Source of the DNA: Apium graveolens
Lineage: Eukaryota > Streptophyta > Magnoliopsida > Apiales > Apiaceae
DNA: 64,000 nucleotides
Assembly (NCBI RefSeq): GCF_009905375.1
Contig: NC_133653.1
Location: 55,376,996-55,440,995 of the forward strand
Direction: 5' to 3'
Shown: positions 1 to 9,781 of the stretch, piece by piece
Numbering within the stretch: the stretch's first letter is position 1
How the letters are laid out: every line of letters starts with the position of its first letter
The notes under the pieces: model-generated
Databases searched by the model: none
Seen by the model: only the letters and a program-made list of their open reading frames with translations
Told to the model about the DNA's origin: nothing
Program-made: the position numbers and the translations under genes

Positions 1-409
1 TTAGAAATTATATAGAAGAATAGTCTTTTATATACTAAGGAGGACAATTTCCACCTTTATTGTACTAAGAAGGAGGTTCTTCACCTTTGGGGGGAGATTA
101 TTGGTTCTGAGTTCCAAAATGTTTTCTATGTGCTCTATGAGAAGATCTGATGATTGAAGACAATATTTGGAAGATTGTAAGGCGTACCTATCTGCAACTT
201 TACTTAAGGGAGAGAAGAACCAGTTCTCTGCTGAAGCTGAAGGTTTATAAAAGATGCAGAAGATATAAGATAGTATTGTTTACAAGTCCAGAACTAAATG
301 TTGAAACCTGATTAAAGATCTATTTTTGGAGTTAATTGAGTTATCCTCCAAACTATTGCTTCTCCATTATTATTTGAATGCTAGGTGTAACAGCCAAATA
401 GGGGGAGAT
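1..409 (+). other. 3' untranslated end of Copia-type element H
   Basis: This is the non-coding tail of a plus-strand LTR element whose body lies left of the window. It ends in a polypurine tract (GGGGGAGAT, 401-409) directly before a TG-starting LTR, which fixes the orientation. A second G-rich tract lies near 90-107. I see no coding frame of interest; the small antisense ORF across the LTR start is fortuitous. Confidence 0.6.
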
Positions 410-986
410 TGTTGAGCAAGATTGAAGCTGTATGTATATCTCAACAATACGAGTTTAGATAACTTAATATAGAATAAAGGACATGGAAATAATCTATCTT
501 CCACTAGAATCAGTAAAGATTGTTTATTGGGTATATACATGATGATCTTGGTAGCTGCAGTGAAGAAGACGTCAACAGAAGTCTGTATGAAGTTCTTTAA
601 TATGTTCAGGCAACGAAGGAATAATGTTGAAGTTATTTGAAGCAATTATTAGTATTAGTGTAAAGATCTAAAGGATTCTATATAAAGTTGATTATATATG
701 GTAGAAGACTTGTCAATGGTTTATAAAGATTATAGTACAAAGGCCTGAGAGCGGAACTAGTCACCTATGAACTAGACCATTGCACTAGGTGTCAGTGATT
801 CGTGAAAGGATACTAAGTACTATCATTAGAATGATTGTTAAGTGAGGATTCGTATCTGAATTAGAAGGCTATATGGTTTATTCGAAGACTCAGAATCGAA
901 GTACCAGATTTGGTTTTGACCGAGTAGGAGAAATAGGGAAGAATCGGGAGCAAAAACTATCTTAGAATTGGTTCTACACCACTCTA

Positions 987-1423
987 GGCGCAAATGGGAG
1001 ATATCCCACACCTTGGAGGCTCAACTGGCTAGATTTTCTAAGGAAAAACCTCTATATGAAGCTAGTAGGCACAACTTTTGTGTCCAAGAGCCTTGCAGGT
1101 GCAACTTGAGAGAAAATCGAAGGCAAGAATGGCTTAAACTACCCCCTAGGCACAAGTCCCCTCTTTCTTGGGACTCAATGGCGCAAGTGGAGGTCCAAGA
1201 CTCCCTAAGGGGCGCAACTAAGTGAAGAATCTAAGGAAATTTTTTCTCTATGCTACCTTGAGCGCAAGTAGACCTCCTCCCTCTTTTAGTTGGCGCAAGT
1301 GCTCATAAAACTAAGTAAATAAAGTCTTGAAGCTTGTTTGCGCAAGTTGGAATAACAAAATCCTTCTAGGCGCAAGTCACAAAATAAAGAAGAATATAGG
1401 GAAACAAGTTTTAATGTGCAAGC
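987..1423 (+). repeat. Interspersed GGCGCAAGT motif array in the U3 of element H
   Basis: Copies of a 9-mer near GGCGCAAGT start at about 987, 1068, 1098, 1149, 1180, 1211, 1261, 1292, 1339, 1369 and 1415. All are in the same orientation, with unrelated spacers. The half-site GCGCAAGT is part of the palindrome ACTTGCGCAAGT. The array ends about 70 bp before the TATA box, so an enhancer role is plausible but inferred. Confidence 0.7.
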
Positions 1424-1455
1424 CGTTAATTCTATATACATGGTTATTATGATGC

Positions 1456-1498
1456 CACGTGTCTACTTTCTCTCTCTACACCTACCAACCTATATAAT
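1456..1498 (+). promoter_or_regulatory. G-box and TATA box of LTR H
   Basis: CACGTG is at 1456-1461 and TATATAAT at 1491-1498, in the usual order and spacing of a plant core promoter. They lie downstream of the GGCGCAAGT array. Transcription of H would start a few tens of bases further on. Confidence 0.5.
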
Positions 1499-1696
1499 CA
1501 AAAGAAGCAAATTGGAAAATAGATCTCTCCATTCTTAAATAGTGCGAAACTCTTGCAAAATATTCTTAGCACCCAAAAAGCTTAATTTAACAAGGAGAGG
1601 TCATGCCTAATTATTATCACCATTAAAGATTTACCCATCTAGATACACTCATCATTTATAGCTTATTTGATTGTATTGTTAATCATTTGATAAGAG

Positions 1697-2743
1697 TGTT
1701 AGTCCCTTAACAATATGACAAGAATTACAGAAGGGGGGTTGAATGGAATTCTTGAAACTTTTTCTTGAAATAAAAATGTTCTAACTCGAATATATGTATA
1801 AGTGTGTATTGATTAGCACAATGCGGAATAGTTATTTAAATGAATCAAAACACAAGTAATTAAGGACAAGAGTCTTTAAAAACTTTCGGGTAGATTTTAA
1901 TGATTCCACCAGAGATATATATTATATATCGAGAGAACCCTGTGTGCAAAATGCTCACAGCTGCTTACAACAATTAAAAAACTAAGAATACAGAGAAATG
2001 CTAAGAATTCCGTTTACAAATGTTTCTCTGCTTGTATCTTAGATTCGATGGTTTTTTAGTTGCTAATTCTTGGTTTATATATCACCAAGATTACAAAGTA
2101 ATGAGACAGGATAATAAAACAAAACTATCTAGTCTATTACAATGCTACTTCATTACTCTATTCCAGCATCTTTGAATATCTTCATAATAGCATGGAAATG
2201 GCAATGCTTCTTTGTTCTCGAAAACCCAGTTGAATAGGCTACCATATTCCATTTGCATCCACTCGATGCATGTGACTGTGTTGTCACTGTCAACAGATAT
2301 TTGAATTCTTTATCCATCGGGTTCATGATCATTCGTTGAGTTATTGATCATCCGTCGGGTTTTCTAGTTGATCATCCGTCGACTTCATTGTAGTTTATCC
2401 GTCGGGTACCAATCTGGCACTTGACTTCATTTCATTTATGCAAAATTACAAGACATCATCTATGTACAATTAATCAACCTATTTTGCATATCTAGTTAAA
2501 GTCAACATGACTTGAATACTACTTACAGAATCTATACAATGGTGTATGCAGAAATGTGCTACAGACTTATTGTTACATAAGCTACTCACTCGATGGATAA
2601 TAAGTCATCATCCGTCGGGACTATAATGAGTCATCTGTCGGGACTATAAATCTTATCCGTCGAGTGCTACATAATTTCACTAAGTAAAATCTACCAAGGT
2701 GTTTTGTTCATGAAATCATCAAGTACACAACATATACACAACA
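1697..2743 (-). repeat. 3' LTR of element A
   Basis: It is near-identical to 13819-14864. About nine copies of an ATCCGTCGG-like motif, one inverted, lie at roughly 2311-2407 and 2590-2666. The inner border abuts the PPT (AGAT after a G-run on the minus strand). Confidence 0.92.
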
Positions 2744-2933
2744 ATCTCCCCCAATTTATGTCTACTGAAATTGTAGCCATAAATTAAGAGATACTTGATG
2801 ATAACAAAACACCCTAAAAATACAACTTTAAAAGATAGTAGATATTACTGAAAAGTGCTTCAAATAACAAAAATTGTACAAAGTTTTGCTCACAGTCATT
2901 TTCAAGGTGCTCCTCTAGCCTGAGAAGATTTAT
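2744..2933 (-). other. 3' UTR of element A, with PPT
   Basis: This short non-coding stretch between the end of the accessory ORF and the LTR carries the polypurine tract GGGGGAGAT at 2744-2752 (minus strand). Nothing else is recognised. Confidence 0.6.
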
Positions 2934-4535
2934 CTAGTTCCTTGAAGGTCTGGATCTCTTTCCAAGCTTGCTGTTGTTTTCCTCAATCTGATTTTGGAGC
3001 TGCTTGTGGAATTCCAGTTCATCAGATTCTGAGAGATTTAGCTTTCCTTGCATTTCCAAAAGAGTCTCATTGCTAGAGATACTCAATTGGGCTTCTAATC
3101 TGAAAAATCTTCTCACACCTTTGTTATCCATGAACTCCATCAGCCAGTAGGGCCTTAGATGCACTCTTCTCCCTGTGTAAGGGATAATTAGGGTCTTTGG
3201 AAGTGCATCTTTAGCTCTAACACTCCTTAGCTCTTCAATCTTCTTCAGTACCAATCTTCTTGCAGTAATGTTGAACCCAAAGTTCTTCTTGAAGGATGAA
3301 TAAACTTTAATCAGTACAACTTGGCTTTCTTGAAGGATCCTGTGAAATGGCCACTGAATCTCCTTTCCTCCTTTGTACTTGAACACTAACCTTTCAGGTA
3401 GGTTTCTGTATGCATCAATTCCTCTCACTTCATCTAGTTCATCTAGATAGAGGTTTAGATCAGAAAATTCTTTGATGTCACACAAGTACATGTAATCTCC
3501 CCTATTGACTTTGGACTAAGCTTTGACTACAGATTTGGATTTGAGAGGTGACAACTTCACTTTCTTGACTGCTCTTGACTTTGTTCTTCTTGGCTTGCTA
3601 AGGATTGGTATATTGAAGTCAGGAATTGGTATGTTCTCTCATTCTATTGGCTCATCCTTGGGCACAATAGGTTCACCACGAATATTCCTGTAGGGATCCA
3701 CCACCCTGATATCTTCAAACACCACAGAGGGCTTTGATGCTAGAGTTGTAGATGGTATGGATTCCTTAGGAAATTGATCTTCCAATTCCTTGTCAACAAT
3801 ATCCAGTTTCCTTTTAGTTCTTTTAGCCAATTCCTTGATTCTTGGAGATTTCTTCTGTTGTTCAACTTGCTTCTTTGATTCAGTAATTTCAGATGGCTGA
3901 ACATGAATTTGTTGTGATGAATTTACAGCATGTAGCTTGGCTAAGATAGCAATTTGCTCTTTCTTCTATTTAGCCTTTTTAGCATCTAGAGCAGCTTGAT
4001 TCTTTTCCTGCTTCAATCTAGCCTTTTCTTCTCTCTTTGCTTGAGCAAATTGAGGATGTCCAGCCACCACACAAATTTCTTTCCCATTCCTGAAAATCTT
4101 AGTAATTCTTCTTTTTGAAGCTGAATCAGCTGGATCTTTGTAGAAAACAATTGATCTTGACAGAAGCTTCTTTTCATCAGGCTTGGGTGTCTCATACACA
4201 GTATCCAAGGGGTTCTTCAATGATGATTTTGAGTAGTTCACTCTTGGTTTAAGAATTATTTCAGCCTTTGAAGATTTGATGCAGGAAGGCTGTCCTCTTT
4301 CCAGATAGTTCATGCTCATCTCATTCACAATAATTTGCTTGACTTGAGAGTGATGGATGGCTGACTTGACTGGCTCCTTGACAAGTTCAAACTTCTTCTG
4401 TATTTCCTCATCAATCTTCTCCCAGTTGACTAAACTCAGCTTTTCCTTATCAACTGCTCTTATATTGGCTGCTGCTGCATTGATCAGATCTATACTATCT
4501 ATAACTAATGGCTTTGAAATAGTAATTGAAGGCAC
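2934..4535 (-). pseudogene. Accessory ORF of element A, C-terminal part (broken)
   Basis: One minus-strand frame is open in three pieces: 4535-3966 (189 aa), 3830-3639 (63 aa) and 3491-2934 (185 aa), interrupted by stops. The first piece is Lys/Glu-rich, with a stretch ending AREEKARLKQEKNQ-like that should be helical. The last piece has a compact region (KYKGGKEIQWPFHRIL..., then a Lys/Arg-rich LVLKKIEELRSVRAK) and a C-terminal Glu/Gln-rich helix. Its layout resembles the last accessory segment of element C (62632-63363), which also has an FH-containing block followed by Leu-rich helices. It lies in a different frame from the upstream part (4664-7495), so an indel sits between about 4535 and 4664. 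No enzymatic motif is seen and the function is unknown. Confidence 0.6.
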
Positions 4536-4663
4536 AATTACTTTACTGATTTGGATTTGAAGCCTCTCCCCCTCACCGGGTCTCCCCCCTCACTTGGTCC
4601 TTTCTCCCCCTTTTTGTTATCATCAAGTTGAGGTGAGGAGGGGGTTTGAGCAGCCACCAGTTT

Positions 4664-6607
4664 TTATAGTAAATTTGTCTGTTGGGCTTGATGAAGATGA
4701 ATGGCTGTTAAAGATGCTTCCATGGCTGACATTCTTGTATCCAAGGCATCTATCTTGGTTGCAAGATCAGAATTTTTCCTCAATTTCCTTTTGATGTCAA
4801 GCATTGTAGCTTCTGGAAGCTTAGAATCTATCTTGTCTGACATGGCCTTTTTCATCTCCTCACTATCACCCTTCATGGTGCTTACATCCCTAGCATGCTG
4901 GAAGCCCTGGATTTGTTAAAGTTGCAGGGAGGCTATATGTGCCTGAAGGAGCTTCTTGGTGCTGGCATTAGTAGTGGTTTGAAGAGCAGTATTTGTCTGA
5001 TTGATTAGCTGGATCAGGGTTATCTTGAAGTAATGCTCATCACAGTGCTTTGAGAATGCCCATGATGGCATACCTGATCTTGAACTTGAGCCTACTTCTC
5101 CCCCTATGTCCATTGCTTCATCTTCACTATCCTCACTCCCATCTCCAAAGAAATCAGCTGAACCACCAGTCTCATAGTCCACATCACCAGCTATAGAAGG
5201 CAAAGCTGTGATGGCATCCTTAGTTCTCATCATAGACTGTGTGGTATGCACCAAATTCAACATCCTTTCTGCATTGTCATTGCCCTGTTCAACTAGAAGT
5301 TGATAAGCTGGAACAGGGTGAGTAAATGCCTCAGCATCAAGGGAAGTGGAATCTATAACAGCTTTAGGATGTTGAGATAGTCCTTCTCTGTCTGCATCCT
5401 GGACATTCATTGACTCACTAACAATGACATTCATCCTTATGGCTCCAGTGCATGCATTTCTCTCATTTTCTCTCTTTTGTTGTATCATGGTCTCACCCTG
5501 GCTCCCCATCCCCACACCCTCACCTTCACCTACTAAGGTGGGACTCCTCTCACTCTCTTTTGCCAATCCTGAAGAAATGGATTGCATAGTTTCACTCATT
5601 TCCTCTCCTTTTTCCTGGGAGCAACCCAGACTCTCACTCAACACACTATTCTCTCTCAATCCTAAGAGTGACTGTACAACCACTAAATCTTCTGCACTTG
5701 AAATAAATGAAGTTTGAAGCTGTGCAGAGATACTCGACGGATTAGTGATATCCATCGAGTGAGTGGATTTGCTATCCGACGGATAACTGCTGTCAAGCTT
5801 ATCCGTCGGGATACAATTACTACTCGACGGATGAGCAATATCCTTCGAAGAAATGAATGAGCTGGGAATAGAAACTATTGTTGACTCTATGCTGATTGAA
5901 GATATTTTGGGCACAGATGATACAACAGTTCCTGAAAGAATTGGCAAGTGAGCCAACAAATCATCTAAAAGATGATGCTCACTTGCACTAGATTTTGGCT
6001 TCCCCAACAGAGATAAAGAAGGGGAATCAGGAATTGATGTGTTTATCATATCCATATCCAGAGAATTTATTGGTGAGTTTGGTGTTTGAGGTGCTTCTAT
6101 AACTAGAGATTTTGGCTGTGACTCCACATTTATTGGAGTCACATCAAACTGAATTTGTGAAGGTGCAGTGACTGTGTCTATTGCACCAGTTTGCACTGTG
6201 TGTGTACTCTGTGCATCCCCAAGGGTTTTAGATTTCTTTTTTCTGGCATAAGTTTGGGGTGAGCTTGTATCCCTAACCCTCTTGTCCTGTGCTCTTAGTT
6301 GAGAGCTTTGTTCAATAACTATATCCTTTTGGGAGGATGTAGCTAGAAATGAGCTTTTATCCTTTTTAAGCACTGCAGTTTGTTGGGAAACTGCAGTGTG
6401 GCTTGGCTGGGATCCACTCAACTCTTCAACCTTATTATTGGGGTTTCTTTGATGTTCACCCCTTCCCTCACCTAACTTACCCTCCTTCACACTCCCCTCT
6501 TTGGCTTTAGTGGATTTTGCAACTGGCATCTTTTGAGAGATACCAGAGGGGGCTTTCTTTGATTTGGAATTTGAAATAATTACAGTTTTGGTAGTTTGGG
6601 TAGGCAA
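4664..6607 (-). pseudogene. Accessory ORF of element A, central low-complexity part
   Basis: This is a 563-codon Ser/Thr/Pro/Glu-rich stretch (6607-4916) plus a 70-codon continuation in the same frame (4876-4664) after a TAA. It follows the N-terminal domain in frame after a single TAG at 6608-6610 and begins with TTG, so it is probably not an independent gene but the continuation of 6608-7495. A basic ARKKKSK cluster near residue 121 could be a nuclear localisation signal. Five copies of the element's ATCCG(T/A)CGGAT motif fall in its coding sequence at 5733-5832, including the perfect palindrome TATCCGACGGATA (5773-5785). The last part has an amphipathic pattern compatible with a coiled coil. 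No known catalytic domain. Confidence 0.6.
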
Positions 6608-7495
6608 CTATTTGGTCATTGACACAGTTGCCATAGCCACACTATAACTCAAAGAAATTGTTGAGGTTGGAATAGTTGTAGGGATAGATGAACTTACCTC
6701 ACATACCTGAGGTGCTTGCATTACAGGAAAATAGAACAATGGCACATCCTTGTGATGATGGGCTCTATTCAAATCTGCAATGAGCCTTCTCTCTTGAACC
6801 CAACAATCTAATTTATTGTTAGGGTTCTCAAGGACAATCTCTTCACAAAGGTGGTTAGATAACATCATAAGGAATCTAGCATAATACACAGTCTTACCTC
6901 TTTTATTTAACTCTCCCAGTTTAAAACCTAACTCAAATAAAACAAGGTCACTAAAATTAAAATACTTATCTGTAACTAGCATGTAGAGCATGTTAAGCAT
7001 GGAAATATTCACTGAATCAAAATTACTGATCTTTCCTGAGAAAACCTTTGTAACTACATCACACATGAAACTCCATTCTTTCCTAATATCCATTCTTTTA
7101 ATGTCACTCAGTTTAGAAGTAGGAAGTGTATAGTTCATGGAATTAAGCATATTGATTATATCAGTGTCAGTGTGTGGTGGGGTCATATTGTCATCAGGAA
7201 TTTTGAAACATGCTTTTATAACATCACTATTGATACAGAATTTTTTACCTTTAATGGTGAGTGTGATGGTCTTATCTGTAGAGTTGTAGGTAGCAGTGGT
7301 CCACATCTCTTCAACAACTTCACAGAAGATTGTGGGTGATTCCAGCATGGCATAATTGAGCTTGCAATTCTTCACAAAGTCCATCATCTTGTGATAGTCA
7401 CCAGATTGCTGAATACCCTTGTTCACTAGTGCAGTAAAATTGTTCTTCTCATAAATGAACCCAGTTTGAGACATAATCTTTACAACAGGTGCCAT
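6608..7495 (-). CDS. Accessory ORF of element A, N-terminal domain (plant transposon protein-like)
   Basis: A 295-aa ORF with an ATG at 7495 preceded by a pyrimidine-rich leader and a TATA box (7606-7613). It is mostly globular: a central segment with EEMWTTA, then IKGKKFCINSDVIKACFKIP and a Leu/Met-rich helical block. This follows the pattern I associate with the Pfam 'putative plant transposon protein' family (PF20167), an accessory domain of unknown function in plant retroelements. Element B's accessory ORF shows the same sequence of features (VKEFF..., VKGSPVCFKADLLARLTGV). It lies downstream of RNase H in the sense orientation. A TAG ends it, but the frame stays open for a further 563 codons, so the stop is either a mutation or a readthrough site. 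Confidence 0.65.
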   Translation of the reverse strand: MAPVVKIMSQTGFIYEKNNFTALVNKGIQQSGDYHKMMDFVKNCKLNYAMLESPTIFCEVVEEMWTTATYNSTDKTITLTIKGKKFCINSDVIKACFKIPDDNMTPPHTDTDIINMLNSMNYTLPTSKLSDIKRMDIRKEWSFMCDVVTKVFSGKISNFDSVNISMLNMLYMLVTDKYFNFSDLVLFELGFKLGELNKRGKTVYYARFLMMLSNHLCEEIVLENPNNKLDCWVQERRLIADLNRAHHHKDVPLFYFPVMQAPQVCEVSSSIPTTIPTSTISLSYSVAMATVSMTK

Positions 7496-7613
7496 TGTTA
7501 GAGAATAAGAGCTTGAAGAGAAAGAGAGTAAGTGCTTTGAGAGAGAATGAAATTAGAGCAGTTGAATTGAGAATGATAAAAGAAAAGCGATTAAAATGAA
7601 ATAAGCTTTTATA
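7496..7613 (-). promoter_or_regulatory. Putative internal promoter and leader of the accessory ORF of A
   Basis: On the minus strand TATAAAAG (7606-7613) lies about 110 bp before the ATG, followed by a CT-rich stretch typical of plant 5' leaders. Comparable arrangements precede the accessory ORFs of B and C. Confidence 0.45.
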
Positions 7614-8046
7614 CTATCTCAAAAATAACTGATAAAAATAATAAAGTAAAATAAAGTAACCAATAGAAATTGCCTAAAATAGCCGTTTAAAAATAAACTC
7701 TAAAAATTCCACCCATTATCCGTCGTGTTATGCTTACAAACTGTAAGTATACTCGATGGATAATGTATAGGGAATCAACGGCTGAGATTAAGACAATTCG
7801 ACGGATGAGGATAAACTGTTATCCGTCGAGACATAAAATATTCCAGAAAAATAATTGATTTTTATTAGCAAATAGTATACCGACGGATGATCAAACCCGA
7901 TGGATAAAGATCATCTATCGAGATGTAAATTTTGACTTAGCCAAAATTTCATCCAAGACTGAAAAATCAATTAAATTTCTGGCTGCATTTTAACTTGCAA
8001 ATTAACTCATATAGATTTAAGAGTAATTAAGCATACCTAACTCACT
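7614..8046 (-). other. Spacer between pol and accessory ORF of A, with motif cluster
   Basis: Non-coding. Seven ATCCGTCGG-like copies in both orientations lie at about 7715, 7751, 7797, 7819, 7879, 7896 and 7912. They are upstream of the putative internal promoter, mirroring their position upstream of the LTR TATA box. Confidence 0.6.
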
Positions 8047-9781
8047 TACCAACCTTGAAAAGGTGGATTCATCCAGTGGCTTGGTAAAGATATCTGCAAG
8101 CTACTTCTCACTTAGAACAAAATGTAGTTCTACAGTACCATTCATTACATGTTCTCTTATGAAGTGGTACTTGATATCTATGTGCTTTGTCCTTGAATGT
8201 TGTACTGGATTTTCAGTGATGGCAATTGCATTTGTGTTATCACAGAAAATAGGAATCCTCTCAACTTTCAAACCATGGTCTAGCAATTGATTTTTCATCC
8301 ATAATATTTGTGCACAACAACTACCAGCAACAATATATTCAGCTTCAGCTGTAGAAGTAGAAACTGAATTTTACTTTTTACTGAACTAGGACACAAGCTT
8401 GTTTCCAAGAAATTGACAGGTTCCTGTTGTACTTTTCTATCAATTCTACAACCTGCATAATCTACATCTGAATAACCAGTTAGATCAAAACCAGAATCTC
8501 TAGGGTACCAAATGCCAAGTATTGGTATTCCATTGAGATATCTGAAAATTCTCTTAATAGCTATTAAGTAAGATTCTCTAGGATCGGCCTGAAATCTAGC
8601 ACATAAACATGTAGCAAACATTATATCTGGCCTACTAGCTGTTAAGTACAGAAGTGAGCCAACCAAGCCTCTATAACTTGAAATATCCACAGACTTTTCA
8701 GTAGTGTTTAATTCAAGCTTAGTTGCAGTGGCCATGGGAGTTTTTGCAGATGCGCAATCCACTAGATCAAACTTCTTTAAAAGATCAAGAATGTATTTTG
8801 TTTGACTAATGAATATTCCATCACTAACTTGCTTAACTTGTAAACCAAGATAGTAAGTCAGTTCTCCCATCATACTCATTTCATACTTACTTTACATCAG
8901 TTTGGAAACCTTTTTGCAAAGTTTCTCATCTGTAGAGCCAAAAATAATATCATCTACATAAATTTGAACAAGTATACTAGAGCCATTAACATTTCTGAAA
9001 AATAAAGTTTTATCTACAGTACCTCTTGTGAAGTGATTTTCCAAAAGGAACTTTGATAAAGTGTCATACCAGGCTCTAGGTGCTTGCTTCAGTCCATAAA
9101 TTGCTTTCAAAAGATAATAGGCATGATCTGGAAAATTTGGATCTTCAAAACCAGGAGGTTGACTGACATAGACTTCCTCCTCCAAATCTCCATTCAGAAA
9201 AGCACTTTTGACATCCATTTGATAGACCCTGAAATTGGCATGGGATGCATAGGCTAAGAAGATTCTGATGGCTTCAAGTCTTGCAACAGGAGCAAATGTT
9301 TCATCAAAATCTATTCCTTCTTGTTAACAATAGCCATTAGCAACCAATCTAGCGTTGTTCCTGACAACTATGCCATTTTCATCCATCTTGTTTCTGAATA
9401 CCCATTTGGTGTCTATTGGATTCTTTCCTTTAGGCTTGGGCATCAGCTTCTATACATTATTCCTTTCAAATTGGTTTAGCTCCTCCTGCATAGCTAAAAT
9501 CCAATCAGGATCCAACAAAGCTTCTTTTACCTTCTTTGGCTCTTCCTTGGAAAGAAAGCTACTGTATAGACATTCTTTTTGAGTTGCTCTCCTTGTTTGA
9601 ACTCTAGAAGAAACATCACCAATAATAAGCTCAAAGGGGTGATCTTTTGTCCATTTTCTTTGTTGAGGTAGATTAGCTCTAGATGAAGAGGCCTTATTGT
9701 TGTCTTGATGTGTGATTGAGTTTTAATTGTTAGAAACTCCCCCTGAGTTTATGAATATTTGATTTGAGAAAGGGGAACTTT
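8047..9781 (-). pseudogene. Element A pol, reverse transcriptase and RNase H (broken)
   Basis: Copia RT and RNase H are read in segments. 9218-8892 carries [21 protein letters not shown] and the catalytic YVDDIIFGS. 8879-8295 carries [28 protein letters not shown] and the DVDYAGC start of RNase H. 8298-8101 carries IFCDNTNAIAI and [18 protein letters not shown] frameshift after DRK (about 8430) scrambles the first RNase H half, including the usual Glu region. Stops occur at 8101 and 8889, and further stops lie in the RT N-terminus (about 9310-9600). The role was reverse transcription of the element RNA in the virus-like particle; this copy cannot encode a complete enzyme. Confidence 0.85.

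Larger units (their letters stand above)
410..1696 (+). repeat. 3' LTR of element H, first part
   Basis: The LTR starts TGTTGAGCAAG after a PPT and is interrupted at 1696 by element A. It resumes at 14870 and ends ...GGACCTAACA at 15132, giving about 1.55 kb. U3 contains an 11-copy GGCGCAAGT-like array (987-1423), then a CACGTG G-box and a TATA box. The second LTR is outside the window, so the ends rest on the PPT and TG...CA termini. Confidence 0.65.

Noticed and set aside
968..1225. 85-aa ORF in the LTR of H
   Set aside because: It spans the GGCGCAAGT array in U3, upstream of the TATA box, and has no recognisable domain.
2311..2666. Repeated ATCCGTCGG units considered as a CRISPR-like array
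   Set aside because: Repeats are about 10 bp, in both orientations, with irregular spacing inside plant LTRs; nothing prokaryotic is present.
7496..8046. Accessory ORF of A considered as a captured host gene
   Set aside because: Similar ORFs occupy the same slot in B and C and resemble a known plant retroelement accessory domain, so a native retroelement gene is simpler.
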